Shown here in pieces: positions 21,668 through 36,113 of a stretch of 64,000 nucleotides of DNA (its first letter is position 1; every line of letters starts with the position of its first letter). The DNA is from a secondary endosymbiont of Ctenarytaina eucalypti (GTDB lineage Bacteria > Pseudomonadota > Gammaproteobacteria > Enterobacterales > Enterobacteriaceae). Location: assembly GCF_000287335.1 (NCBI RefSeq), contig NC_018419.1, forward strand, positions 868,001 to 932,000. The letters are read 5' to 3'. The position numbers and the translations under genes were made by a program. The notes beneath the pieces are model-generated. The model was not told where the DNA came from. It saw only the letters and a list, made by a program, of their open reading frames with translations, and did no database searches.

Positions 21668-23943
21668 TAGATAGTGCAAGCACTGTCCGGTAGTCCTAAT
21701 GAAATTCTCTGGTTCGGCTGTTTAACTATGACCATTACTTGACCTCCAACTATGTATTATAGTTCAGCAGAATCGGGTGTTTTTCTAGATGTGTTTTTAA
21801 CTAAAGTGAACCGCTCAATTAATTATTTATTCTTGATCCCTAAAAAAAGTTATGCAAAATGACCTCATAAAAAATTCTCAAAATAAAAAAGACTGTACTC
21901 ATAAAACGTTATATTAAAAGAGCATAATATGTTTTTTATTCAATAAATTTTAAGCTACAGGTTAGATAGTCTAATGTCGTTCAGTACGAGCATTATGTCG
22001 CGAAGGCTGGCTCCTTTAACATCAGAACCTATTTTGAGCCTTGATCTATCTTGGCTAATTTTGTATTTTTTTCTTCTATGTCATTTGTCATCTGTATCCT
22101 TTTACATGCCCGCATGCATCGCACTCGAAGCCTAATGCCACATTGTAATAGCTAATCAGTTTCTGCGGTAAAAGCGAGCATATTGTATTGTTTCGTTTTG
22201 TTCGCTTTTACCCGTATTCTGGGTAAAAGGGCAATACTTAAAGGGAATAGAGGCCTGCTCCGTAAGTGTTCGCGGGATACAAAAGAGATATAGTCTTAGC
22301 CTACTCTGATCACACTGAAAGGCAATTTCAATGCATTTCTCATCAGCTCTACATTTTTTGGCACTTAAGAACTGACACTCAAGTCTTTCAATTTTTTCTT
22401 CCTTTTCTACCTGAATCGAACTGTCATGTACTAACAAAAAAGAGCTCGTTGACTCAGAATTGTCTTAAATGACGCGGCCCATTAAGTATTCTGGCATCTC
22501 TTTATCATGGTTTTTACACTCCGCTACTCGTATTAGTTCTATCCAAGTGCCAGAAAAACACCGAAAAACCTCTATCTGAACCTGGCACAAAGTAATATAT
22601 CTCGCAATCACCTGTTACATCATCTATGTAGAGAGATCCTTCAACCAAATCACACTATTAAAACAGTTGTACAATTCTAGCCCAAACATTTTATTGATCT
22701 TTGATATAGCTGCCGTGTTGTTATCCTTTTGAATCAGTTTCCTCAACTTCTGATGGGGCTTACTGTACGTCGGCATTAATAGTAATGACTAGCATAACAT
22801 GACGCACGTTTATCCTTCAAACCGCATGGATAGGTCAGGATACCGTTATGATGGGCTGCATATTAAGAATTCAGTCTCATTAGGAACTGCACTATATCTT
22901 TTACTATCAGTTCTGTAATATCTCTCTTCTGGATATGAAACAATAAACCGTGAGCTGTTGTTAAAAATACTTCTGAATTTCTGACTAGTCGTAGAGCCTA
23001 TTACATACACTTTTTACTAAAGAAAAAGGCTGCATGAGGTTAGTAGTATCTACCTGCCTACCTGAAGCCGCACCGGAGCTGATCATATTTATAGGTTATA
23101 TCAATACACTAAATGCTGTTTTGCTCCTGCTTAAGTCAATCGCATAGCATATTAAAGTATTGCTTGAAAGCACTGTAATGCTTAGTTCCGACCAGAATAG
23201 AAAGTATATTAAATAGTACATGGTGCATGTAGTAATAATTGCAGAAGCTGCACCGCTCAAAATCCGTTAATTTACCCCCTTCTCTAATAATCTTTTTACC
23301 TACTCCCAATTCTTTTAGTAGTAAAAGAGGATGATGTTTCAACGACGGAAAAGCTCCTGGATAGCCCGTTCTAGCTCAAGTTCTCAGAAAATCTTCTAAT
23401 TTATTCAGCCGATACACGCTCATTAATAACGGTTGATGCTGTAGTTATCCGTGGACCTCTATCAGATTGACTGATCTTTATTGAACGGAGTTACCGTCCT
23501 GGTTGCTTGCGTCTTATCTTTAAATGTTCTATGGGAAATAAAATTTACTATGACATACTGCTTTCGCAGTACATAGACTACCTGAGACTGCCGCTCACTA
23601 ACAGTCGTTACTAGCCATGTTAAAGCTCGATACTGCGCAACATACCCAGAAGACTGTACTCGGAAGACACCGTGATTTAGTGCGCGCTCAAAACTAAAAG
23701 TGGGACGTGTTTAAAATTCTACATAATTGTCGGGTATGGGCGGTATGCTTTGCGAAATAACAGTTACCAATTCTTAGCATAAGGCCACCACCCGATCCGA
23801 CGTGCATTTTTCACGAGCCCATATCCTTAAGGGTTTCTGAGTAGGGAAACAGTACATTCTCTATAGTCATAAATATGTGCCGGTGATCGCACGATCTAGC
23901 CCACAGCTATGTTTAGATCTATTTTGGGCTCTTTATTAAACAT
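21660..23943 (-). pseudogene. clpA: Decayed ATP-dependent Clp protease ATPase subunit (clpA)
   Basis: E. coli clpA ends facing infA, as here. The remains start with an ATG at 23943 reading MFNKEPKIDLNIAVG-stop, matching MLNQELELSLNMAFA, and continue to SLLRNP (ALLSNP). The first AAA domain is readable at 23136-23342: PLLLLKELGVGKKIIREGG against NNPLLVGESGVGKTAIAEG, then LFNILSILVGTKHYSAFKQY against YSLDIGSLLAGTKYRGDFEK. The Walker A threonine is replaced by lysine and many stops and shifts follow. The distance from the start to Walker A is near normal, so decay is mainly by point changes. The extent toward 21660 is estimated from the usual 758-aa length. Confidence 0.8.
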
Positions 23944-23964
23944 TAGCGCCTTTCCAAAATACAT

Positions 23965-24290
23965 TTCCTGTTAGTCGTTGTCTAACGTGCCGGGCAACAG
24001 CTACTAGTTTTTAGGGCATACCGGCTGGCGTGAGCGGCGTTAGCTTCCGCGAGCTTCGCAGCTATAGATATCGCACAGAGTCTATCGATTGAGCTTTTAT
24101 CAAGGATAATGAAATAAAATTTTTTGCTCAGCATTGCCTCAGTGTATTGCATTAATTACAGCACATGCATGGTTTTTGAATCTTTTAAAAGAGCAATTTT
24201 GCGTTGTAGAGATCTCTTGGATTGGTGCAATAATAAAAGGTTTTGATTTTACGTAATCCCCACAATGCTAATCAATAAGACCTTACAAAC
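23965..24290 (-). pseudogene. clpS: Decayed N-degron adaptor ClpS
   Basis: Located just upstream of the clpA relic on the same strand, as in E. coli (clpS-clpA). The C-terminal half reads, in one frame, AAKLAEANAAHASRYALK, which lines up without gaps with TAEVAETKVAMVNKYARE; upstream, NAEQKNFI resembles VLQKFF. Stops and frame changes remove the N-terminal end. ClpS hands proteins with destabilising N-termini to ClpAP. The relic spans roughly the normal 106 codons; the limits are approximate. Confidence 0.7.
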
Positions 24291-24602
24291 ATTAGGTTAT
24301 TAAGAACTGGCTAGAAACTAAAAAGTGTGCGCATCTTTCAGATGTTTCCGAATGGTTATATGAGTCTGAGTGACTTCGACGTCGGATAATCAAGGTGGTT
24401 AGCGATAGTAAAAAGGCTAAACGAAGGGGGAGGAGATTACCCCCCTCTATTAGACAGCCTGCACACCGCTTTCTTTACGTAAAAATAGTGTTTCTAGCGT
24501 CGAGCACGTCACAAATTCTATTTCTTTAATAGAAAGTTTTTCCTCAACATTAGAGACAAGTATATGTCTTTTATTTTCCATCCGGCTCTTATCAAATGCG
24601 CG

Positions 24603-26072
24603 CTACTCGTCCTGACGAGGTCGCAATCCTCGAGGCACGAGTACTGCAGCACCCAATGCGCAGAGTGCAATTAGCGACGAGACACAGTAAACTCCATGCA
24701 TCGATACTGCTACCTGCTGTGCCATGTATGCTAGCTCCTGGCTGCTCTGCCCGTGATGCGCGATCAGATGCTGAACAGGATTATCAATCCCTGGTAGGAA
24801 TCGCTGCAAGTTTATATTCAGCGTGGCACCCAGGAGCGCCGTTCCTAAGGCTGAACCGACCATACGGGTAAAAACGGTAGAGGCGGTGGCGATGCTGCGA
24901 ATTGCAAATGGCGCCTCATTTTGTACTGAAACCAGAAAAGTGGTATTACTTACACCCATCCCCAAGCCAATAACAAAAGATGCTAGTCGGGCTAAGGACA
25001 TACTGCTCTCGGCGTTCAGCCGCAGCAATAATAAACTACCAGCCACGAGCAAACCTGCGCCACACCACGCCATCAGCCGGTAAGAAGTATGTATCATGAA
25101 TCTGCCGCATAGCGTACTTGCTAGCGGCCAACCCAGAGACATCACTGCCAAGGTCCAGCCTGCCTCGAGAGTGGTTCCGCCTAGCACCGCCTGAATGTAA
25201 GTAGGTAAAAACGCAGCAATACTCATCATAGATGCTCCAATAATCAGCCCGCCGACGTTACCAGCAATAATGATTTGGCTTTTCCATAAAGCCAGCGGGA
25301 ACAGTGGTGAGGTGCTTCGACGTTGTTCCTGCACCAATAAAACTGCGCTGATCAAAGACAGTACGAGCAGGCCTACCCGACATTGACCTATTATCTCATT
25401 TCCTTGCAAAAGAGCGATTAACAGACAGCCAACCGACAATGTCATGTAGGTAATACCGGCCATATCGAGCGATGAAGCGTCAGACTGGTTAGGTGAAACC
25501 GGCAGATACCGCGCTAATAATCCCGCTGAGATAATGCCAAATGGCACATTGACCCAAAATACACCTGACCAATGATAATGCTCTACGATAAACGCACCCA
25601 TCAGAGGGCCAATAATCGCTGATACTGCCCAGACGCTGGAAAGATAACCTTGCAAACGAGCGCGTTCTTGCTGATTGTAGACGTCTGCGATAATCGTGAT
25701 AGAGAGGGGAACGATAGCGCCCGCTCCTAGCCCCTGAAGTGCTCGAAAAAAAATAAGCGCTAGCATATGGCTCGAAAAACCACATAGCATGGATCCGGTA
25801 AGGAATAGCCCTATACCGACAAAAAAGACTGGTTTACGGCCAAAAATATCCGCTAAATGACCGTAAATTGGTATTGAGATAGCCTGCAATAACAGATAGA
25901 TGGAAAAAACCCAACTGAGCAACGGGAATCCCCCTAGGTTTGCGATAATATCTGGCATGGCAGTGGCGATGATAGTCACTTCTACTGCTGACATAAACAT
26001 GGCCAGCATACAAGCAATAAGTATCCCGCTGCGCCGAAACGGCGCTGCGGGTGACGCCGGGGTCTGGTACAT
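24603..26072 (-). CDS. MFS transporter, DHA2 (EmrB/QacA-like) drug:H+ antiporter family
   Basis: Inner-membrane proton-coupled exporter of 489 aa with about 14 hydrophobic segments, as in the DHA2 family. The loop after helix 2 carries the MFS signature GHLADIFGRKPVFF (residues about 72-85), and the helix 4-5 region RALQGLGAGAIVPLS and SVWAVSAIIGPLMGAFI (motif C, antiporter type) are intact. Start ATG at 26072 with AGGGA upstream. The gene has no partner such as an emrA adaptor and stands between the clpS relic and glnS. It is the only transporter and the only non-housekeeping gene in the window; the substrate is unknown. The exact family member was not identified. Confidence 0.85.
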   Translation of the reverse strand: MYQTPASPAAPFRRSGILIACMLAMFMSAVEVTIIATAMPDIIANLGGFPLLSWVFSIYLLLQAISIPIYGHLADIFGRKPVFFVGIGLFLTGSMLCGFSSHMLALIFFRALQGLGAGAIVPLSITIIADVYNQQERARLQGYLSSVWAVSAIIGPLMGAFIVEHYHWSGVFWVNVPFGIISAGLLARYLPVSPNQSDASSLDMAGITYMTLSVGCLLIALLQGNEIIGQCRVGLLVLSLISAVLLVQEQRRSTSPLFPLALWKSQIIIAGNVGGLIIGASMMSIAAFLPTYIQAVLGGTTLEAGWTLAVMSLGWPLASTLCGRFMIHTSYRLMAWCGAGLLVAGSLLLLRLNAESSMSLARLASFVIGLGMGVSNTTFLVSVQNEAPFAIRSIATASTVFTRMVGSALGTALLGATLNINLQRFLPGIDNPVQHLIAHHGQSSQELAYMAQQVAVSMHGVYCVSSLIALCALGAAVLVPRGLRPRQDE

Positions 26073-28095
26073 AGGTCCCTGATTGAGATATTTTTTGTCC
26101 GCTCATTATAGCAGCTGGCGTGCTGACCGGACAGCGGGGTATTTACTCGCCTGGGGCATTTGATCTCGTGCGAGTTGGTTAGCATCATGTAGCCCCCACC
26201 AGGGGAGTAGGGCTCACTCAATACATGGTTGCGTTTATTTTAGTAAACCCATAAAGTTATAATCTACATGCTTTAAAAAAGTTCTTAACTTTTCTTTTAT
26301 AAGTATTCTTATTGTAAGATGCGTAAAATTTACGAGATGCCTTACAGTCTAAGCCCATTATGTACGTTGATGATAGCTGTCTGTTAAACTACGCTCATAA
26401 GAGCGTTTTTTAACATGAGACTCATAACCTAGCTGTTTTTTAACATTATGTTATTGAAAGACGCAAGCTTCTATGCTATTTTTTCTTGAGAAGAAACTCC
26501 CGCTCTGAAATGTTTTTCTTTCATAAAGCGTTATTCTTTTATTGTACGTAAAAGCGAGCAAGAAATAACCAAAAATATTGCATTAAGATAAATTTTCGGC
26601 ACTCATTAGGTACGCTTAGCGGCGTAGTTCAATATATTTGATATACAGCACAGTAAATTATTACCATCACTAAACTCCCCCATTTTCAAAAAGGCTCTCA
26701 AGAAAAGAGGCTCTCTGAAGGTATAAAAATATATTAATATAATTAACTACATCAGTCGAGAATGTTGCTCTTAGATCGCCTAAAAGATCATTTTTAGATG
26801 AATCAAGCCATGAAAACTACCGTTCTGATCTGCTCATTGATGCAACCGGTGTTTAGCTTCTTATAAAGAACTTTACGAGATATCGATAACTCGAGTATTA
26901 ACTATATACAATTCTGATAGAAGAACACACTAATAGACGCGCTCTATTCCTTTTTCAGAAAGAAAAACGGAAAACAATAAGATAAAATGTCAAGGTGGGG
27001 TGCAATAACCTACTTTATGTTGAATAGAATGCCCTTCTAAACATGTTTACTGAAAACAATGACAATAAATACTAGGAATTGGGTATTAAAAATGCAGATA
27101 TGTATAACATGCATGTTATCTGGGGCATTATATTGCGAAAATGCATTATATATATTCTATACTGATTTATCTCATAACAGCCTCAAGGAGGTACTGGCTC
27201 TGCAAAATTTGATAAGGCAAACCTCTGCTGGAAATCCCACAAAAGTATTAAATATTGAATCACGCCGATTATATGACATGTGATAAGCATCACTCTCTAC
27301 TAAGAAGAGACCATAAGGCTAATGATTCTGTGTGCAATAGGGTGCGGTATTTTTCCGGAAAAGCATCATTAGCATCGCCTTGGTGTCGTCAGTCAGCATC
27401 TGTTTTAGAACAAATGAGACTTAGAAAAAAAGTAAACTACCATTGCACATCAGTAGCTAAAACAGCTATTTGTAGTTTAGAACACTCTCTAAAGAGGCAT
27501 GTAAGTTAGTCTTCTCGTTCTGCCCTAGTAGCTGAGAAAAGGGTTAAAGTGATCTCTAGAGCGCACCGCTAGACGGCCCTAGCAGTATCTAAAGCAGAAA
27601 TTATAGGTTTATCTAGGCATGGAATTACCAAAAAATAATCGTTGATTCAAAAAATTATTTTTTGTAATTTTCAGCACCGTAATCCCCCAGATGCAGATAT
27701 CGACGGAGTGCTCTTGCTCCTCTGCAAAACTAATATTAAGCATATATTGTGCATCTAATTATTATGTAATGATGATTACATTTATAATAAAACTTAAGGT
27801 CAGCTCTCCAGTTTCAACTATTTCCAACTATTCTCGACTAGTTCTTCTGTACCATTTTCACTTACTATTGAGGCTGAAGAATCGTTATGACTGGCTGAAT
27901 GTGTTGCAAAGAGAGTATCTACATCAAGTTCGGCAAAATCACTTCTAAATAACAACGAAATAGGCTGCTGGATCATAAAAACAACAGGCAATAACGAAAA
28001 AAAATAAATGATATTCTATGCCCTCTTTTGGCATAATAGTAACTAAAACTAACATTGCTAGAGATAGAAATTTAACGGCATGGGTTAGCTGCAGA
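26073..28095. other. Gap between the MFS gene and glnS, no recognisable gene
   Basis: About 2 kb, A+T-rich, with only short frames (for example 27059-27283, 27255-27509, 27691-27948 on the plus strand) that show no motif or similarity I recognise. No tRNA or strong hairpin was found by eye. The promoter of the MFS gene must lie at the left end. Confidence 0.5.
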
Positions 28096-29766
28096 TCACA
28101 TCCTGACTTTTGCTAAAAAGGTGTCACGTAATCCCACTATGCGGTTGAACACCGGATAGGCAGGGGTAAAGTAGCGGCTATCAGCACAAAAATAGCCTTC
28201 ACGCTCAAACTGGAAAGGTTCACCCGCTTTCGCTGATTCTAGACCTGCTTCAACAAAACCCCTACGTATTATTAGTGAGTCTGGATTTAGCATAGAGAAA
28301 ACATTACTTTCTATCGACGGATTAACTGCTATAAACAGCCGATTATAGAGACGAAATTCAGCAAAAATGCTGCGGGTGGCAGATACCCAGTGGATCACTC
28401 CTTTCACTTTTCTTTTATTACTGGGATCTTTATTTAGTGTGTCTGGATCATGTCGGCAGAAGATCGTGGTGATAGTCCCATGAGTATCTTTTCTCACGCG
28501 CTCAGCTTTAATCACATAGGAATTGCGCAAACGGACTTCCTTACCCAGCACTAGACGTTTGTATTGCTCCTTGGCCTCTTCACAAAAATCAGACCTATCG
28601 ATAAAAATATCGCGGCTAAACGCGACCAATCGGGTACCCATGTCCGGATTTTTGATGTGGTTTCGCATCAAAATATCCTGTTCATGCCCCGCCGGGAGGC
28701 TTTCGATGACTATACGAACGGGGTCGATCACTGCCATGGCTCGCGGCGCACGTTCGTTTAGATCTTCGCGAATACAGGCTTCTAGCGCGGCCATTTCTAC
28801 ATTGCTGTCCTGCTTTGTCACGCCGATGCGTTGACAAAATTCGTAAATCGAATTGGCAGTATAGCCTCGTCGACGGAGGCCAGCAATGGTTGGCATGCGT
28901 GGATCATCCCAGCCTTCAACAATTTTTTCCGTCACTAGTAAATTAAGCTTCCGTTTAGACATGATAGCGTATTCAAGGTTTAGTCGGGAAAATTCATACT
29001 GCTGGGGATGCCCATCAATCGTAATGTGGTCCAGAATCCAATTATACAGCTGTCGATTTTCCTGAAATTCCAGAGTGCATAAGGAATGCGTGATACCTTC
29101 TAAAGCATCGGAGATGCAGTGGGTAAAGTCATACATTGGATAAATACACCAAGTGTCACCGGTCTGATGGTGATAGGCAAACCTAATTCGGTACAATACT
29201 GGGTCACGCATCACCATAAAAGGTGATGTCATATCAATTTTGGCCCGTAAACAGGCACAGCTCTCAGCAAATTCACCGTTACGCATTTTAGCGAATAGCA
29301 CACGGTTTTCTTCTACGCTACGATCCCGATAGGGACTATTTTGACCGGGGCGTGTCAGTGTACCGCGATGTTCACGTATTTCGTCAGGGGAAAGCTGATC
29401 AACATAGGCCAGTCCTTTTCCGATTAGCTCCAGTGCATACTCATACAAAGTATCGAAATAGTCGGAAGAGTAGTGAATGTCACCGCTCCAATTGCAACCC
29501 AACCACTGTAAATCACGCTTAATAGATTCAATATATTCGATGTTCTCTTTAACAGGGTTGGTATCGTCAAAACGTAAGTTGCATTGACCTTGATAATCCT
29601 GTGCAATACCAAAATTAAGGAAAATAGATTTTGCATGGCCGATATGCAAATAGCCATTAGGCTCCGGAGAAAAACGAGTATGCACCGATCTATGCTTTCC
29701 AGAGGCAAGATCTTTTTCGATAATGTGACGAATAAAGTTAGTTGAACGGGGTTCAGCCTTGCTCAT
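28096..29766 (-). CDS. glnS: Glutaminyl-tRNA synthetase
   Basis: Class I aminoacyl-tRNA synthetase that charges tRNA-Gln; cytoplasmic monomer. 556 aa (554 in E. coli). The class I signatures are [12 protein letters not shown] (HIGH, near residue 35) and the KMSKS-type MSKRKL (about residue 268). The Gln-binding region and the C-terminal beta-barrel anticodon-binding domain up to [14 protein letters not shown] are complete. In E. coli glnS lies between nagE and chiP, near fur; here fur is about 14 kb away, and a PTS relic lies upstream. Start ATG at 29766. No internal damage is seen. Confidence 0.98.
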   Translation of the reverse strand: MSKAEPRSTNFIRHIIEKDLASGKHRSVHTRFSPEPNGYLHIGHAKSIFLNFGIAQDYQGQCNLRFDDTNPVKENIEYIESIKRDLQWLGCNWSGDIHYSSDYFDTLYEYALELIGKGLAYVDQLSPDEIREHRGTLTRPGQNSPYRDRSVEENRVLFAKMRNGEFAESCACLRAKIDMTSPFMVMRDPVLYRIRFAYHHQTGDTWCIYPMYDFTHCISDALEGITHSLCTLEFQENRQLYNWILDHITIDGHPQQYEFSRLNLEYAIMSKRKLNLLVTEKIVEGWDDPRMPTIAGLRRRGYTANSIYEFCQRIGVTKQDSNVEMAALEACIREDLNERAPRAMAVIDPVRIVIESLPAGHEQDILMRNHIKNPDMGTRLVAFSRDIFIDRSDFCEEAKEQYKRLVLGKEVRLRNSYVIKAERVRKDTHGTITTIFCRHDPDTLNKDPSNKRKVKGVIHWVSATRSIFAEFRLYNRLFIAVNPSIESNVFSMLNPDSLIIRRGFVEAGLESAKAGEPFQFEREGYFCADSRYFTPAYPVFNRIVGLRDTFLAKVRM

Positions 29767-32414
29767 ATTGATGTTCCTCTAAGCAACATCGCACAATTAA
29801 TCTCATGTCCTGATGTCACAAAAACCAAGATACCAAAAATTTGTTAGAGACAGGCCAGGGTGGATATAATGGATCTAAATGTGGCAGAGCTCTCTCATAC
29901 CTGAAGAACACCATTTATCTTCATATTTTTAAGATGACTAGGACAAGTTTTGTTTGGGATGCTGTTTTCTACGTTACTGATAGACCCATAATAAAAATTA
30001 TAAAATATATGCAGTCGTTAAAAGTAAAGTATTGAAATTTGTTCATCTCTTTTTGCAATATATTATGCCTTTTCATTTTCACACCTGAAAGAGTAAGTGT
30101 TAGTTGATGCAGAGACTTTTAGAGATTCACAGGGCAATAATCAAGAGTGGCGAATAAAAAATATGATACATTGATTCTGGTTTTGTGCAATAAGATTAAG
30201 TGTATACACGCCGAAGCGGCATAAGCAGCGTTATTTTTTGCGTACAATACGCCTATCACACTAACGTGTATCGTTAGTAATTTCAGCAGAAAAATCCTGA
30301 ATTTTTCCGGCATGCGCTGTATCATCTTTAGCAGAACCTGTAAATCCGAAGCACTCCTGTATGATGAAGCAGAGTCAAAAAAGGACATCTTTCGCGCTAT
30401 TCTTAAGCAAAATATAGCTGTTTCAACTACTCAGCAGGTATAATAGTCTGCTTTCTTGTCCACAGGCGTCATGCCTGTGAATTAACACCTGGTGATGTTC
30501 ATAGTATGAGGGTTGTTAATGTGTTGATCTCGGTTATCCGGCGAAGTCTCAGTGGCTGTGTTATTTTACTCCTCAAAATAAGAAAATCTTACTCATTTCT
30601 ATCTTAAAATTTATGAAGTCATTTCTTCCCTTCTTGTCTTGGTGGTTTTCTTGATCAGATGTATAAAAAGCTGATGAGATCAGAGCAGCAATGTGCAATC
30701 AGTAGACGAAAATAAACGTCAATGTCTTGCGTCATGCACGAAAAAATAGATAGCATTTTTGCTATGCTTTTCTAGTATATAAATAACACCATTGATCTTG
30801 AAAGTTGCCTTCACCGGCACTTTCAAGATCAAATTTCTATCACTTTTAATAGCCAGTCTGACTGCATATTGATCTATTAATGCTAAGTAAACTATGTTTT
30901 TTTTGCTCATTTTTTAGCAAAGCATCACCCTTCCTTCTTATCAGTGCCTCTAGAGTCATCCATTGAAAATACGCTCAATCCATTATTCTAGAGCTCTTCA
31001 TAAAAGAGCTGCGTATTTTTCTTCATGGTTCGCAGCGTTTTGAATAGCCTTTTCTGATATAGACAGCTGGTCTAGCGTCTCTTATGCAAGAGCAAGGTTC
31101 GTGTATTCTGTACAGTAATAGTTTCTTCATTTATCGAGGGCATCTGGACGATCGTGCTGCTTGAGAGGCGCGTTGAAAGTACACTGATTCACTAAAACTT
31201 TTCTTTCTTATAAATACTATGTTTTAATGCAGACATCATTATTTTAGACACTGACTAAGTCAGATTTTATCTTTTTTTATAAGGAAACTGCTTCTATAAG
31301 GCCTCGATAACACAATTTGGCACTGAGGGATGTGCTGTGAGATAATAATCTGGGGATTATTGGTTTAATCAATTTTTTTATGTTGCTACGAATTAAAAAC
31401 TGCATACCCTTTACTTTAATATTAATAAACGCAAGCTGACCTAGTAGGTCAAGCAACTTTTTATTTATTGAACCTTCTATTTATTCTAGCGTGGTAAATG
31501 CCATTTTTGCCTGATTTTTTATCCTTAATAAACGCTATTATGCTTGAGAAGGAACGTAAACCTTCTTCATATCGGCTTCTCTACATCTTTAACCGTAAAA
31601 CATATAAAAATATAGGTTGTCATTATTATCTTCTATCTTACACGAGTACTGTTCACATGACAACACCTTCTGCTCGTCATCTTCTTCTATCTTACCATCA
31701 TCTAACCATCCGGGGGGTGATAACTATGATGATCAACACTTTTTTAAGCGGATTACGCTGTTAGAAATGATGTACACTATCTGCGTCAAATAAAAATCGC
31801 CTTAATAGAATCTAACTCGTGAAACACCTCATTGAGTTCAAAAAAATAATTTTCAGCAAAATAATATACGTTTAAATTTTTTTCTTGTGATGTTTAGATA
31901 AAGAGCATAAAAAGTATTTTTTGTATTCAATAAAACTATTTTTTATCTACTTTATAAGAAGATCATGATTACAGTCTTAAGCATTCCTCTATCTAAAAAA
32001 CCGCCTTGACTGAATCTTTCCGGGGATCTAAATAAACATTTAGATTAATGCTCAATGCCCGTGCGATACGCTTAATCTAAAACCATACATTGCTATATTA
32101 ATGATACTGCGATTGATAATAACTCATAAATCTGCCAAAGGAATCAATACATGTGAGTCACAATGTTCATGCTTTCTTGAGCAACATTAACATGCCAAAC
32201 GCGATCGATATCCACGCACGACATCATCCGCATTTTTACGTTTCTGTGACGAGACTCGATATGGGTTCAGAGAACGTCCGAAAATTAATTTTTATTTCTT
32301 GAGCAGGAAGGTTGATATTATGAATTATGAAGCTTCATAAATACGACATGGTGCATCTTAAGCATTTGGTACGTATCAAAATGTATTGACACAATCATTA
32401 ACAGAGTGAAAAAA
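29767..32414. other. Gap between glnS and the rRNA terminator, mostly empty
   Basis: About 2.6 kb, A+T-rich, with no intact gene. A possible PTS EIIA-domain relic at 30719-30910 is listed separately. Other short frames (30119-30388 minus, 31498-31764 plus) show nothing recognisable. No tRNA follows the 5S gene. Confidence 0.5.
30719..30910 (-). pseudogene. Possible PTS EIIA-domain relic (nagE- or crr-like)
   Basis: A 63-codon open stretch resembles a glucose-type EIIA domain in order: NIVYLALIDQYAVRLAIKSD against the region EIVNIEDVPDVVFAEKIVGD, then LILKVPVKATFKIN against KIVVSPAAGTIVKIFN, then ILEKHSKNAIYFFVH against the segment ending in GAEIVVH. The catalytic surrounding is damaged: the normal NHAF histidine is absent. 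It lies upstream of glnS on the same strand, where E. coli has nagE (which ends in such a domain). Similarity is weak and could be chance. Confidence 0.35.
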
Positions 32415-32416
32415 TA

Positions 32417-32446
32417 AAAAGCCCTGAACCAGGGTTCAGGGCTTTT
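32417..32446 (-). terminator. Rho-independent terminator of the 23S-5S rRNA unit
   Basis: aaaagccctgaacc (32417-32430) and ggttcagggctttt (32433-32446) are reverse complements; on the minus strand the stem is followed by a T-rich run (tttttattttttc). It lies about 130 bp after the end of the 5S gene. Confidence 0.9.
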
Positions 32447-32577
32447 GACTATACCAAATAGTATAGTGTAAACGTAGTGAAGATTTTTTTACGATCTTCT
32501 TTGTTAATCATGCTCGTTGCTTATTTATGCCTGATTATTTTGCCTGCTTTACCCAGGCCCAGAGTATGACATATTAA

Positions 32578-32697
32578 ATACCTGGCGGCTCCCTACTCTC
32601 ACATGGGGAGACCCCACACTACCATCGGCGCTACAGCGTTTCACTTCTGAGTTCGGTATGGGATCAGGTGGGACCACTGCGCTAGTGCCGCCAGGAA
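32578..32697 (-). rRNA. rrf: 5S ribosomal RNA
   Basis: 120 nt, the usual length. Minus-strand sequence begins TTCCTGGCGGCACTAGCGC, contains CCCCATGTGAGAGTAGGGA and ends GCCAGGTAT; the ends pair to form helix I. It follows the 23S gene by about 200 bp, which is longer than in E. coli. Confidence 0.97.
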
Positions 32698-32903
32698 AAA
32701 TCGTTTCCTACACTATTTTTTTGGGTGTAGGCTATTCTTGCTTTACAGTGATTATCGTGACTATTCAAGTATTTCTGAAAGATCGCTGACATCTTTTTTT
32801 AAAAGAATTATTTCTATGCTTAGCAGCTATTGCATGTTTAGATTTTTGAATCTTATATGAGCGGCATACTGCCTTGAATTTTTTTAAACAGCTCAGGTGT
32901 TGT

Positions 32904-35905
<3,002 letters not shown>

Positions 35906-35975
35906 TCACAACCCTGAGCTGTTTTTGATACTAAGCTTGTAATCAAGTATTGTTAAATTGTCAGCTTATTCCAGA

Positions 35976-35987
35976 TTTTTAAAGAAC
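35976..35987 (-). promoter_or_regulatory. boxA-like antitermination site in the rRNA spacer
   Basis: The minus strand reads GTTCTTTAAAAA followed by TCTGGAA, the arrangement found between tRNA-Glu and 23S in E. coli rrn operons (boxA, TGCTCTTTAACA). Its survival shows that the normal 16S-23S spacer is kept on this side although 16S is absent. Confidence 0.7.
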
Positions 35988-36037
35988 GGTATTTCGCAGC
36001 ACGCTTTAAAAAAACGAGCTCAGAAATCACGTAACAA

Positions 36038-36113
36038 TGGCGTCCCCTAGGGGGTTCGAACCCCTGTTGCCGCCGTGAAAGGGCAGTGTCCTAGGCCGCT
36101 AGACGAAGGGGAC
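36038..36113 (-). tRNA. gltT: tRNA-Glu (anticodon TTC)
   Basis: 76 nt including an encoded CCA at 36038-36040. The minus strand begins GTCCCCTTCGTCTAGCGGCC, has an anticodon loop CTTTCAC with TTC at 36077-36079, a T loop GGTTCGAACCC, and a 7-bp acceptor stem GTCCCCT/AGGGGAC. It is nearly identical to E. coli tRNA-Glu. It lies 132 bp upstream of 23S, the position it holds in the 16S-23S spacer of E. coli rrnB-type operons; here it is the first gene of the unit. Confidence 0.98.

Noticed and set aside
22156-22437. 93-codon minus-strand open frame
   Set aside because: It lies within the span of the clpA relic in a different frame and shows no motif; treated as chance.
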